Assembly (NCBI GenBank): GCA_017991595.1
Contig: JAGOQJ010000002.1
Coordinates: 187,386 to 251,385, forward strand
DNA length: 64,000 bases
DNA from: Candidatus Didemnitutus sp.
GTDB lineage: Bacteria > Verrucomicrobiota > Verrucomicrobiia > Opitutales > Opitutaceae
Direction of reading: 5' to 3'
Shown here: positions 26,108-34,562 of the stretch, piece by piece
Numbering within the stretch: the stretch's first letter is position 1
Layout: every line of letters begins with the position of its first letter
Translations under genes and position numbers: made by a program
The notes under the pieces: model-generated
What the model saw: the letters and a program-made list of their open reading frames with translations, nothing else
Databases searched by the model: none
What the model was told of the DNA's origin: nothing

Positions 26108-29100
26108 GTGCGCTGGATCGTTCTCCTCCTTTGCAGCCTCTGCCTGGCCCGAGCGGAGACGCTTGCCGCCAGTTCGTGGAGCGCGCCCGCCAGCGGGCAG
26201 GTGCCGGTGGAAATTTTCAGTCGATCCCAGACCGGCGTGGGCGCCAATTCCATTGGCGTGCTCCACGACGCGCGCGGCCGGCTCTTCGTTTTCTCCGACC
26301 GCCTTTCCGTCTACGACGGCGCCACCTGGTCAAGCTGGCCGCTGCCCAGCGGCACTGCCATCCGCAGCATCCACTGGGGCCAGGATCGGCGCTTGTGGAC
26401 CGGCGCGGTCAACCAACTGGGCTACTACGACGAGACAGCCCGCGGCTGGGAATTCCATTCCCTGCTCGAACACCTGCCGGCCGACCAGCGCGACTTTCAG
26501 GACGTCTGGGGCTGCACCGTCGTGGGACGCACCACGTTTTTCGTCTGTCTGAACCGCGTGCTCGCGTGGGACGGGGAGAAATTCACGACTTGGCGCTTCC
26601 CCACGGCGAACCGCCTGTTCCCGGTGCGTATCGGCGCAGAACTCTGGTTCAACCATTCCGAAACGGGCTTCCACCGCCTCACCGAGCAGGGGCCGGTGAA
26701 GATGCTGGAACCAAGCGCGCTGCCGCCCCGCTCTCCCTTCTGGGCCGAGCGCGACGGTGCGGCTCTGCTCCTCGTCAGCAGTGCCGGCACGCATCGCACA
26801 GGCTCGCTCGAGCGTCTCAGCGACGACGCGTTGACCGACTTTCTCCGGGTAAATTTTGTCTCCCAAGGCGTGCGTCTGCCCAGCGGCGAAGTCGCGCTGG
26901 CCACGTTTGGAGGCATTGCCATCGTCTCACCCGATCTGCGCCGGCTGGTGCGGGTCCTCGGTCTTGCTGACGGGTTGCCCAATCAGCTCATCCGCGGCGT
27001 GACGCTCGACGAAAGCGACAATCTCTGGCTCGTCACGGAGAGCTATCACGTCGTGCGGCTCGACGCGCGCAACACCGCCACGCGCGTTTCCTTACCCAAG
27101 GCCGACGTGCCACACGGAGCGGCGCTCAGCCTCGTCCGGGACGCCGACACCTTGCATCTGCTCACGGAGAACGGCGTCTTTCGCGCCGATCTCCGGTTAC
27201 CGATACCGGCTTGGCGCCAAGTGCCGCTGCCGCCGGGACGCTACACGCAGGTCCTGCCGACTCCGCACGGCAGCCTCTACACGGTGTTCGCCGAACTCCG
27301 ACTGCAGGAGGGCGATTCCCTCCGCACCATTCACCGGCAACTCGGCATCACGTTCTTCGACCTTCAACTGTCGCGCCGCGACCCCGCCACCCTCTACCTG
27401 CTCCAGAATTACGCGCTCACGGCCCTGCGCCGGCAACCCAAGGGGAACTACTTGGCCGAACCGCTCCACGCGCTGCGGTTCCCCGCCAACAGCCTGGTCG
27501 TCGACGAGCGCGACAATGTCTGGGTCAACTCCCCGCACAACGTCGTCGTCCACTTCGATCAGCGCACCCGCCAGCTGACGGAATTCGTCCTCACGACGAC
27601 GGCATCCACCGGTTCCCACGGCACGCGCATCGCCACGCACGGCGACAAGGTCTACCTGTTCAGCGGAGCCGAGGTGTTCGTCACCGACACGGAGCGCAGT
27701 CCGCTGCGCCCCCTGCCCCGGTTGCCCGATGGCACCGCCATCATCCGCGCAGTCCTGTCGCCTGACGGACAACAGCTTTACGCCCTGATCGAACGTCCCG
27801 GCCGCGACCGTCAGATCGGGCTTTGCTCGCTCGCGCTCGATGCCACGCCGACCGCCTGGCGCGAGTGGTATCTGCCCGCGCTCAGTCAGGCGACAGCACC
27901 GGGCGTCTTCCTTTGCGATCCCGTCGACGGCCAGCTCTGGATCGGCAGCGACGAAGGCCTGCTGCGCGTGCGCCCCGAGACCTTGCGCGAGGCGCCGCCA
28001 CCGAGTCCGCTGCACCTCCGCGTCTCCGGCGCAGGACCGGAAGCGGTGCTCCCTTACGGCGGACATCGCCTCGTCATCGCCGTCGACTCGCCCGACCTCG
28101 GTCGCCGCGGTCGCTTCACCTTGCAGACCCGTCTGCTCAGTCGAGCCGGGCAACCTGACTGGACCGATGCCGGGCCGGAGGGGATTTTTGAATTCACCAA
28201 TCTCGCCGACGGCGTCCACACGTTCGAGGTGCGTGCCGTCGACCCGCAGGGTCGCACGAGCGACACCGCGACCTATCGCTTCACCGTGCAGCCACCGCCT
28301 TGGCGCTCGCCGGTTGCGTTGGGCGGTTATGCCCTCGCCACCCTCGCGGGACTCTGGACGCTGCTGCGCCTGCGCGAACGCACCATCCGCCGCCGCAACG
28401 AGGAACTGGAACGCACCGTCACCCAGCGCACCGCCGAGCTGCGCAAGGCCAACGCCGCGAAGGACGAATTTCTCGCCAGCATCAGCCACGAGATCCGCAA
28501 CCCGCTCAACGGCGTCGTCGGCCTCGCCACCTCGATCGACGCCCGGGCCTTCGATGCGGGCACACGGCTCAAATTCGGCCACCTGCAACACTGCGCGACC
28601 CACCTCGCCTCGCTGCTTGAGGACATCCTCGATTTCTCCAAGCTCGAGAGCGGCGGCCTCGCGCTTGATCCGCAGCCGTTCAACCTGCGCGACACGATCG
28701 CCTCGATCGCCGCCATCACCGCCGATCAGAGTGCGCGCACGGGGCGGCGGCTCGACATCCAAGTCTCGCCCCAGGTGCCGGCCTGGGTCCACGGCGATGC
28801 CGCCCGCATTCGCCAGACCGTGATCAACCTCGTGATCAACGCCATGAAATACAGCGATCGCGGCGAGGTGCAGCTCACCGTCTGGGGACGGCAGACCCAG
28901 CCCGAGATTTGCCTGATCACGTTCGCCGTTTCCGACGAAGGCCCCGGCATCGCTCCCGAGGAACTCGCGCAACTCTTCACGCGCTTCACGCGCGGCGCCG
29001 CCGCGAAGCGCAACCGGCAGAGCGGCTCCGGCATCGGTCTGGCCATCTGCAAGGCGCTCGCCGAGAAGATGGGCGGTCGCATCTGGGCCGAGAGCGAGCT

Positions 29101-29914
29101 GGGCAGCGGCTCCACCTTCTACTGCGAACTGCCACTCCCGGTCGCCACCGCGCCCGCGGTCGCCGAGCTGAGGCCGTCGCTCACTGGCCGCGCGCTCGTG
29201 GTGGATGACGAGGACTACAACCGCATTGCCTGCGCCTCCCTGCTCGAACCGCTCGGCTTCGTCGTCGTGGCCGCATCCGATGGGCGCGCCGCGTTGGCGC
29301 AGGCGGAAACCGAGCGCTTCGATTTCATCTTCCTCGATTACGACATGCCCGAATTGAGCGGTCCCGCGACCGCCCGCGCGCTGCGGGCCAGCCCCGCCGT
29401 GGGGCACCCGTGCATCATCGGCACCACCGCCTTCGTCACGCCGGACAAACACGACGAATGCCGCCGGGCCGGCATGGATGCGGTGATCACGAAGCCGCTC
29501 ACCGCCGAGAAACTGCGCCACGCCCTCGCCGCGCTGGATACCGCCACGGCTTGGTCCTCGTCAGCCGCTTCCAACGCGACGCCCGTCACCGATCCGCTCG
29601 AAACGCTGACCGCTCTGGCCCGACGCAAAGGCATCGCCGCGACCGACGAGATTCGCGCTTTCGCCGCCGCGCTGGCCGGTGAGGTGAAGGAAATGACGCA
29701 GGCGCTCGCCGCCCGCGATTCCGCCTGGGCCAGCCGCTCCGCACACAAGCTCGTCGGTCGTTGCGCCTACTTGGGCGCCGACGGACACGCCACCAGCGCC
29801 CGCGAAGTGGAAGCCGCCGTCGCGCTCGGTCATTGGGAGCGCGCCGATTCGCTCTGGCAGCAGCTCGCCGATCAGCTGGATGAACTCGGCCGCGAACTCC
29901 GCGCCCGAGAGTGA
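26108..29914 (+). CDS. Periplasmic-propeller hybrid sensor kinase with receiver and Hpt domains
   Basis: A 1268-aa one-piece phosphorelay starting at GTG 26108 with a signal peptide (RWIVLLLCSLCLARA). Residues about 40-640 are a two-component-regulator propeller of repeated beta blades (DNLWLVTES, DNVWVNSP, GQLWIGSDEGLL), followed by a Y_Y_Y-type domain (about 645-730), a transmembrane helix at about 734-755, HisKA with His794 in ISHEIRNPLNG, an HATPase domain with SGIGLAICK, a receiver with Asp1077 in LDYDMPELSG and a C-terminal Hpt domain with His1213 in SAHKLVGRC. Bacteroides-type relatives sense carbohydrates and end in an AraC HTH; here the DNA-binding domain is missing. The convergent LuxR-type regulator, 4 nt away, is the likely output. 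Confidence 0.9.
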   Translation: MRWIVLLLCSLCLARAETLAASSWSAPASGQVPVEIFSRSQTGVGANSIGVLHDARGRLFVFSDRLSVYDGATWSSWPLPSGTAIRSIHWGQDRRLWTGAVNQLGYYDETARGWEFHSLLEHLPADQRDFQDVWGCTVVGRTTFFVCLNRVLAWDGEKFTTWRFPTANRLFPVRIGAELWFNHSETGFHRLTEQGPVKMLEPSALPPRSPFWAERDGAALLLVSSAGTHRTGSLERLSDDALTDFLRVNFVSQGVRLPSGEVALATFGGIAIVSPDLRRLVRVLGLADGLPNQLIRGVTLDESDNLWLVTESYHVVRLDARNTATRVSLPKADVPHGAALSLVRDADTLHLLTENGVFRADLRLPIPAWRQVPLPPGRYTQVLPTPHGSLYTVFAELRLQEGDSLRTIHRQLGITFFDLQLSRRDPATLYLLQNYALTALRRQPKGNYLAEPLHALRFPANSLVVDERDNVWVNSPHNVVVHFDQRTRQLTEFVLTTTASTGSHGTRIATHGDKVYLFSGAEVFVTDTERSPLRPLPRLPDGTAIIRAVLSPDGQQLYALIERPGRDRQIGLCSLALDATPTAWREWYLPALSQATAPGVFLCDPVDGQLWIGSDEGLLRVRPETLREAPPPSPLHLRVSGAGPEAVLPYGGHRLVIAVDSPDLGRRGRFTLQTRLLSRAGQPDWTDAGPEGIFEFTNLADGVHTFEVRAVDPQGRTSDTATYRFTVQPPPWRSPVALGGYALATLAGLWTLLRLRERTIRRRNEELERTVTQRTAELRKANAAKDEFLASISHEIRNPLNGVVGLATSIDARAFDAGTRLKFGHLQHCATHLASLLEDILDFSKLESGGLALDPQPFNLRDTIASIAAITADQSARTGRRLDIQVSPQVPAWVHGDAARIRQTVINLVINAMKYSDRGEVQLTVWGRQTQPEICLITFAVSDEGPGIAPEELAQLFTRFTRGAAAKRNRQSGSGIGLAICKALAEKMGGRIWAESELGSGSTFYCELPLPVATAPAVAELRPSLTGRALVVDDEDYNRIACASLLEPLGFVVVAASDGRAALAQAETERFDFIFLDYDMPELSGPATARALRASPAVGHPCIIGTTAFVTPDKHDECRRAGMDAVITKPLTAEKLRHALAALDTATAWSSSAASNATPVTDPLETLTALARRKGIAATDEIRAFAAALAGEVKEMTQALAARDSAWASRSAHKLVGRCAYLGADGHATSAREVEAAVALGHWERADSLWQQLADQLDELGRELRARE

Positions 29915-29918
29915 GCGA

Positions 29919-30617
29919 TCACTGCCGGCCCGGAATCTGGTCCGCGCGCACCAAACCCTGGGCCAGCGCAAAGTGGATCAGCTTCGGCGTGCTGTGGATG
30001 TCGAGTTTCTTCATGATGTCGCGCCGGCGCGACTGCGCGGTGGACGGGCTGATGCCGAGCACGGCCGCGATCTCGTGGTCATCCTTCGCCTCGCCGATGA
30101 GTGCCAGCACCCGCATCTCGTAGTCGGACAGGACACGGTTGAACGCATGGGGATCGCGCCGCAGCTCGGCGCTGGCCCGGCCGACGACCTCCGTGTAAAA
30201 AGTGCGCCCGAAGAGCACCGCCTCGATCGCTTCGCCCAGGATCTCCGGCCGCTGCTCATTCTTGTCCACGAAGCCGTGCAACCCGCTGCGCTGGACCTGC
30301 AGCATGGTCCAGGGGTCGCGATGAGAGGAGATGCCGATCACGCGCAACGTGGGGATCTCGCCCATGAGCTGGACGGCCGCGGACAACCCGTTCCCGTCCG
30401 GCAGCGAGAAATCCATCAGCACGAGGTCGGGCTTGAGCCGCCGGATCGTAGCGACGCCCTCCTCAAGCAACGCGCACATCGCGACGACCTCCAGTCCCAT
30501 TTGCCGGCAATGAGCGCCGAAGAGCTCAGCCACCAGCAGTTGGTCCTCCACGATGACGACCCGGCCGCTGAGTTTGGGCATCGCTTTGACCTGAGTTGTT
30601 TGGCGACCACTCCCCAT
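29919..30617 (-). CDS. NarL/FixJ-type response regulator
   Basis: A 232-aa regulator with a receiver (phosphoacceptor Asp in LVLMDFSLPDGNG, switch residues GISSHRD and FVDK) and a C-terminal LuxR-type helix-turn-helix (YEMRVLALIGEAK, HEIAAVLGISPSTAQSRRRDIMKKL). The start is ambiguous: ATG 30617 has an AGGGG 7 nt upstream, while ATG 30581 (MPKLSGRVV) opens closer to the receiver fold. The gene converges on the propeller kinase, with 4 nt between stop codons, which suggests a functional pair with phosphate passing from the kinase Hpt domain to this protein. It should bind DNA and control transcription, and it is the only regulator with a DNA-binding output domain in the window. Confidence 0.9.
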   Translation of the reverse strand: MGSGRQTTQVKAMPKLSGRVVIVEDQLLVAELFGAHCRQMGLEVVAMCALLEEGVATIRRLKPDLVLMDFSLPDGNGLSAAVQLMGEIPTLRVIGISSHRDPWTMLQVQRSGLHGFVDKNEQRPEILGEAIEAVLFGRTFYTEVVGRASAELRRDPHAFNRVLSDYEMRVLALIGEAKDDHEIAAVLGISPSTAQSRRRDIMKKLDIHSTPKLIHFALAQGLVRADQIPGRQ

Positions 30618-30690
30618 ACCATGACCCCTAGCAGTCGATTCCGGGCAATCAAGTCCGCGGAACAGAACACCGTTGATTTGTCATCCGGGC

Positions 30691-30723
30691 AAAAACAAAG
30701 GCGCATCCGGTGGGATGCGCCTT
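30691..30723 (-). terminator. Rho-independent terminator of tRNA-Glu
   Basis: On the minus strand an 11-bp perfect stem (30713-30723 with 30698-30708) with a 4-nt loop is followed by TGTTTTT (30697-30691). It begins 6 nt after the tRNA CCA end. Confidence 0.9.
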
Positions 30724-30728
30724 AAAAT

Positions 30729-30803
30729 TGGCGCCCTCACGGGGAATCGAACCCCGGTTTGGGCCTTGAGAGGGCCCCGTCCTAGCCGCTAGACGATGAG
30801 GGC
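30729..30803 (-). tRNA. tRNA-Glu (anticodon CUC)
   Basis: A full cloverleaf is readable on the minus strand. The 7-bp acceptor stem is GCCCTCA with TGAGGGC, and the T-loop is GTTCGATTCC. The anticodon loop CTCTCAA gives CUC at positions 34-36, which reads GAG. The CCA tail is encoded (30729-30731). Total length is 75 nt. It lies 61 nt downstream of ndk on the same strand and has its own terminator. Confidence 0.95.
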
Positions 30804-30864
30804 GGAACTGCGAGAGGGGCGAAATAAGCGCACCCGGCGCGCAGTCGTCAAGTGTGCAGTCGCG

Positions 30865-31281
30865 TTAAGCGAGAACTTCCTCGGGACGGAAGAAGCGAGC
30901 GATCTCCTTGAGACCGTTCTCCTCGCTATCGGACGCGTGGACGACGTTCTTCATCATCTCCGTGCCGAAGTCGCCGCGGATCGTGCCCTTGGCGGCCTTG
31001 CGGGAATCCGTCGGCCCGAGCAGGTCGCGGACGCGCTGAACGATGTTGTCGCCGCGCAGCGCCATGACGACGACCGGACGCGAGCTCATGAACTGCTCAA
31101 TCTCCGGGTAAAACGGCTTGTCGGCCACGTGGGCGTAGTGCTCGCGCAGCTGCGCGGAGGTCAGGCGCGTGAGCTTGGCGCCGATGATGTCGAAGCCGGC
31201 CGCTTCGAAGCGCTGCAGCACGGTGCCAACGAGGCGCTTCTCCATGCAATCGGGCTTAAAGATGATGAGGGTTTTCTGCAT
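30865..31281 (-). CDS. ndk: Nucleoside diphosphate kinase
   Basis: A 138-aa protein of standard bacterial length. It begins MQKTLIIFKPD, with the family Lys at the ATP site, and carries the active-site His115 in NVVHASDS (the common variant of HGSDS), plus GPTDSRKA and GTIRGDFG. It transfers the gamma phosphate from ATP to NDPs through a phosphohistidine. The ATG at 31281 gives the canonical N-terminus; the longer frame upstream is the overlap with the DUF2256 gene region. A 7-bp inverted repeat lies between it and the DUF2256 gene, so it may have its own promoter. Confidence 0.95.
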   Translation of the reverse strand: MQKTLIIFKPDCMEKRLVGTVLQRFEAAGFDIIGAKLTRLTSAQLREHYAHVADKPFYPEIEQFMSSRPVVVMALRGDNIVQRVRDLLGPTDSRKAAKGTIRGDFGTEMMKNVVHASDSEENGLKEIARFFRPEEVLA

Positions 31282-31333
31282 ATAAAGATTCAAAACCATA
31301 CAATCCGGAGGGCGCTTGGGAAGCCCGGATTTT

Positions 31334-31498
31334 TCAAGCGGACGGCGGGCGCGCTTCCCGGCGCCGCGCCCGGCAGGCATCGGAGCAGTAACGCACGTCA
31401 GCCCAAACCTTTTCCCACTTTTTTCGCCAAACGAAGGGACGCCCGCAGACGGCGCAACCCTTGCTCGGCAGATCGGCTTTGCGACGCATCCGGGCCAT
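31334..31498 (-). CDS. DUF2256-type small zinc-finger protein (54 aa)
   Basis: A 54-aa basic protein with two Cys pairs, Cys15/Cys18 (GCAVCGRPF) and Cys38/Cys42 (RYCSDACR), spaced to bind one zinc. The WRKKWEKVWADV segment between them is typical of DUF2256. Proteins of this family are often encoded beside cryptochrome/photolyase genes, which fits: its ATG is 3 nt after the stop of the iron-sulfur photolyase gene. Its function is unknown; nucleic-acid binding or photolyase assistance is inference. Confidence 0.85.
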   Translation of the reverse strand: MARMRRKADLPSKGCAVCGRPFVWRKKWEKVWADVRYCSDACRARRREARPPSA

Positions 31499-31501
31499 GG
31501 T

Positions 31502-33094
31502 TCAGGCAAGAGGGAGTTCATCCGCCGGCACCGCGGGCGCCGGCGGCACGCCGCCACCGGTCCGGATGGTCCCAGCCCGCTGGCGAATCGCAGCGCGCTC
31601 GGGCTCGGTCAGCCGGGCGAGATTCTTCACCTGCAGCGCCATGCGGGGATTGCGGCCGAGCACCGGCGCATGCCGCAGCAGGAAATCCCAGTAGAGCGTC
31701 GTGAACGGACACGCGTTCGCCCCGGTGGCCTTCGCGGGATCGAAGCGGCAACCCGCGCATGCGTTGCTCATGCGCTGGATGTATTTGCCCGTGGCCACGT
31801 AGGGCTTCGAGGCCATCAACCCGCCGTCGGCATACTGCGACATGCCCACCGTGTTGGGCAGCTCCACCCACTCCACCGCGTCGGCATAGACCGCGAGATA
31901 CCACTCGTGCACGCGCTGCGGCTCCACCCCGAGCAGGAGCGAGTAGAGGCCAGTCACCATCAGGCGCTGAATGTGATGCGCGTAACCGTGTTCGAGCGTC
32001 TGGCCGATCGCGTCGCGCAGGCACCGCATCGGCACCTCGCCCGTCCAATAGAAACCGGGCAACGGCTCCTGCGCCCCGAGCGCGTTGCGCGTAAGGTAGG
32101 AAGGCATCTCTCGCCAATAGATGCCGCGCACGTATTCGCGCCAGCCGAGGATCTGCCGGATGAAGCCCTCCACCGCGGCGAGCGGTGCGCGTCCGTCGCG
32201 ATAAGCCTGCTCCGCGACGGCGATGACCTCGCGCGGCGGGAGCAGCTTCAGGTTCATTGCCGCGGCGATCCGCGAGTGAAACAGCCACGGTTCCCCCACC
32301 CACATCGCGTCCTGATAGCGCCCAAACTCCGGCAGCCGATGCCGGATGAAATCCGCCAGCGCCACGCGTGCCTGCTCCGCCGTCACGGGCCAGTCAAACT
32401 GCGCCAACCGGCCCGGGTGCTGCGGAAATCTCCGCTCCACCAGCGCCATCACCTCCCGCGTCACCGCATCCGGCTCGAACCGCACCGGTGCCGTCCGTCG
32501 CGGCGGACCCTCCGCGCCGAAACTGGCACGGTTCTCCTCGTCGTAATTCCATTGCCCGCCCTCCGGCTCGCCTCGGGCGTCGAGCAACACGCGGTGCCGG
32601 CGCCGCATCTCTCGGTAGAAAAATTCCATGCGCAGCTGCCGCCGGTCCGCCGCGTGCGCGGCGAATTCCGCCCGGCTGCACAGGAAATGCCGGTCGACCC
32701 GCACGTCGAGCGGCACGCCACTCGTCCGCGCCACGGCTGCGAGTGACTGCTCCACCCGCCATTCGCCCGCCTCGACCCAGATGAGTTTCGCCGGACACAG
32801 CCGCGCGAGTGCCTGCTTCAATTCGCCGGCGAGCGTGCCGGCGTTGTCGGCCTCGTCGAGACACCGGTAGTGCACCGTCCAGCCGCGCGCGCGCAGCTCG
32901 TCGCGGAAGTGCCGCATGGCGGCCAGGAACATCACGATGCGCGGCTTCGCCACCCACACGTGCGTCGATTCCTCCGCGACCTCCGCCATCCAGACAGCAT
33001 CGCGCGCCGGATCGAAACCATCGAACGCCGCCGAGGCGGCATCGAGCTGGTCGCCCAACACGACGACGAGGTGGCGGATTGGCGCAGGCATCAC
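31502..33094 (-). CDS. phrB: Iron-sulfur bacterial cryptochrome/(6-4) photolyase
   Basis: A 530-aa member of the FeS-BCP class (Agrobacterium PhrB/Rhodobacter CryB type). The four cluster ligands are Cys358 (PMRCLR), Cys446 and Cys449 (NACAGC) and Cys462 (NACPF). This spacing equals that of PhrB, which has Cys350/438/441/454. The N-terminal alpha/beta domain (RHLVVVLGDQLD) would hold the lumazine antenna, and the C-terminal helical domain the FAD. The class repairs (6-4) photoproducts or acts as a blue-light sensor. It lies 6 nt after a CPD photolyase gene and 3 nt before the DUF2256 gene, so light-dependent repair of both main UV lesions is encoded in one run. Confidence 0.92.
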   Translation of the reverse strand: MMPAPIRHLVVVLGDQLDAASAAFDGFDPARDAVWMAEVAEESTHVWVAKPRIVMFLAAMRHFRDELRARGWTVHYRCLDEADNAGTLAGELKQALARLCPAKLIWVEAGEWRVEQSLAAVARTSGVPLDVRVDRHFLCSRAEFAAHAADRRQLRMEFFYREMRRRHRVLLDARGEPEGGQWNYDEENRASFGAEGPPRRTAPVRFEPDAVTREVMALVERRFPQHPGRLAQFDWPVTAEQARVALADFIRHRLPEFGRYQDAMWVGEPWLFHSRIAAAMNLKLLPPREVIAVAEQAYRDGRAPLAAVEGFIRQILGWREYVRGIYWREMPSYLTRNALGAQEPLPGFYWTGEVPMRCLRDAIGQTLEHGYAHHIQRLMVTGLYSLLLGVEPQRVHEWYLAVYADAVEWVELPNTVGMSQYADGGLMASKPYVATGKYIQRMSNACAGCRFDPAKATGANACPFTTLYWDFLLRHAPVLGRNPRMALQVKNLARLTEPERAAIRQRAGTIRTGGGVPPAPAVPADELPLA

Positions 33095-33100
33095 CCGTGG

Positions 33101-34555
33101 TTACGGGCGAGGCTGGCGGATGGATTCAAGTGCCGCCAAAGCCGCGGCGCGCGCCTTGGCGTGATCGACGATCGGGGCAGGATACTCGCGCCCCAGCGTG
33201 ACGCCGGCCGCACGCAGGTCCAGCGGCGCCGCCTCCCACGGCCGGTGGATGAACTCCACCGGCACCCGCGCCAACTCCGGAACCCAACGCCGCACGTAAG
33301 CGCCTTCAGGATCGAATTTCATGCCCTGCAACACCGGGTTGAAGATCCGGAAATACGGCGCCGCGTCCGCCCCGCAACCCGCGGTCCATTGCCAGCCGAG
33401 CGTGTTGGCCGCGAGATCCGCGTCCACCAACGTGTCCCAGAACCACGCCGTGCCTTCGCGCCAAGAGAGCCGCAGATGCTTCACGAGAAACGACGCCACG
33501 ATCATGCGCACGCGATTGTGCATCCAGCCCGTCTGCCACAGCTGCCGCATCCCGGCATCCACGATCGGATAACCGGTCCGCCCCTGCTGCCATGCGCGGA
33601 GCTGAGTAGCGTCGCTCCGCCACGGGAACGCCGCGAACTCCGCCCGCAACGGCGCAGCCGGCGTGTGCGGAAAATGGAACAGCAGATGATACGCAAACTC
33701 GCGCCAGCCGACCTCGCTGAGAAACACCTGCGCGCCGCGACTCGGCGGGAACACGCCGCTGTCCTTGCTCAGCGCCTGCACCGCCGACCAAATCTGCCGC
33801 GGGCCGATTTCGCCGAAGTGCAGGTGCGGCGACAGCGCGGAGGTGCCGGACGCGTCGGGAAAATTGCGCCGGTCGGCGTAGTCCTCCATCGCGCCTGAGA
33901 CGAAGCGCCGCAACCGCTTCTCCGCTCCGGCCTCGCCGGGTTGCCACTCGCGTGCAAAGCCGTCCGCCCACGGCAGGCGCGGCAACAGCTCCAACGCGGC
34001 CGGCGCGAGCGAATCCGGCCATTGCGCAGGCGCGGCAAGCGGCCCGGCGGGCAGGCGCAGCGGCACATCGACCGGCAAGGTCAGGCAATGCTTCCAGAAC
34101 GGCGTGAACACCTGGAACGGGTTGTCCGATTTGTTCCGCACGGCGTGCGGCTCGAAGAGCACCGAGCCGGCGAAGCTCCGCGCCTCCACGCCGGTCGCCG
34201 TGAACTCCGCCTTCAGCGCCGCGTCGCGCGCGATGGCCGCGGGCTCGTAGCGGCGATTCCAGTGGATCGCAGCCGCGTCCGTGCGGCGCGCCAAGTCGCG
34301 CAGCACGGCCCCGCTGTCGCCGCGCGCGAGCACGAGCCGGGAGCCGCGCTCGCGGAGCGCCGCATCGAGCGCCACCAGCGAGTGGTGCAGCCACCAGCGC
34401 GACGCGCCGCCCATCGGCCACGCCGCCTCGCCGGCATCGTCGAGCACGTAGACGGGCACGACCGGACCGCGCTGCGCGGCGGCGTGCAACGCGGGGTTGT
34501 CCTGCAAGCGCAGGTCCTGACGGAACCAGACGATGGTGGGGCGCACGGTTCGCAC
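33101..34555 (-). CDS. phr: Deoxyribodipyrimidine (CPD) photolyase, class I-like
   Basis: A 484-aa cryptochrome/photolyase-family protein. The N-terminal Rossmann domain is TIVWFRQDLRLQDNPAL. The FAD domain contains SPHLHFGEIGPRQIW, RTGYPIVDAGMRQLWQTGWM and DADLAANTLGWQW, all hallmark blocks of class I photolyases. I chose GTG 34555, which lies 7 nt after the glgA stop with GGAAGAG at a suitable distance inside the glgA end; a second in-frame GTG is at 34546. It should split cyclobutane pyrimidine dimers using FADH- and light. A DASH-type cryptochrome is less likely. Confidence 0.92.
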   Translation of the reverse strand: MRTVRPTIVWFRQDLRLQDNPALHAAAQRGPVVPVYVLDDAGEAAWPMGGASRWWLHHSLVALDAALRERGSRLVLARGDSGAVLRDLARRTDAAAIHWNRRYEPAAIARDAALKAEFTATGVEARSFAGSVLFEPHAVRNKSDNPFQVFTPFWKHCLTLPVDVPLRLPAGPLAAPAQWPDSLAPAALELLPRLPWADGFAREWQPGEAGAEKRLRRFVSGAMEDYADRRNFPDASGTSALSPHLHFGEIGPRQIWSAVQALSKDSGVFPPSRGAQVFLSEVGWREFAYHLLFHFPHTPAAPLRAEFAAFPWRSDATQLRAWQQGRTGYPIVDAGMRQLWQTGWMHNRVRMIVASFLVKHLRLSWREGTAWFWDTLVDADLAANTLGWQWTAGCGADAAPYFRIFNPVLQGMKFDPEGAYVRRWVPELARVPVEFIHRPWEAAPLDLRAAGVTLGREYPAPIVDHAKARAAALAALESIRQPRP

Positions 34556-34562
34556 CGGTAGT

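Noticed and set aside
27197-29521. A 774-codon minus-strand frame opposite the propeller kinase
   Set aside because: Same composition artefact; no recognisable motifs and it lies wholly inside a well-supported gene.
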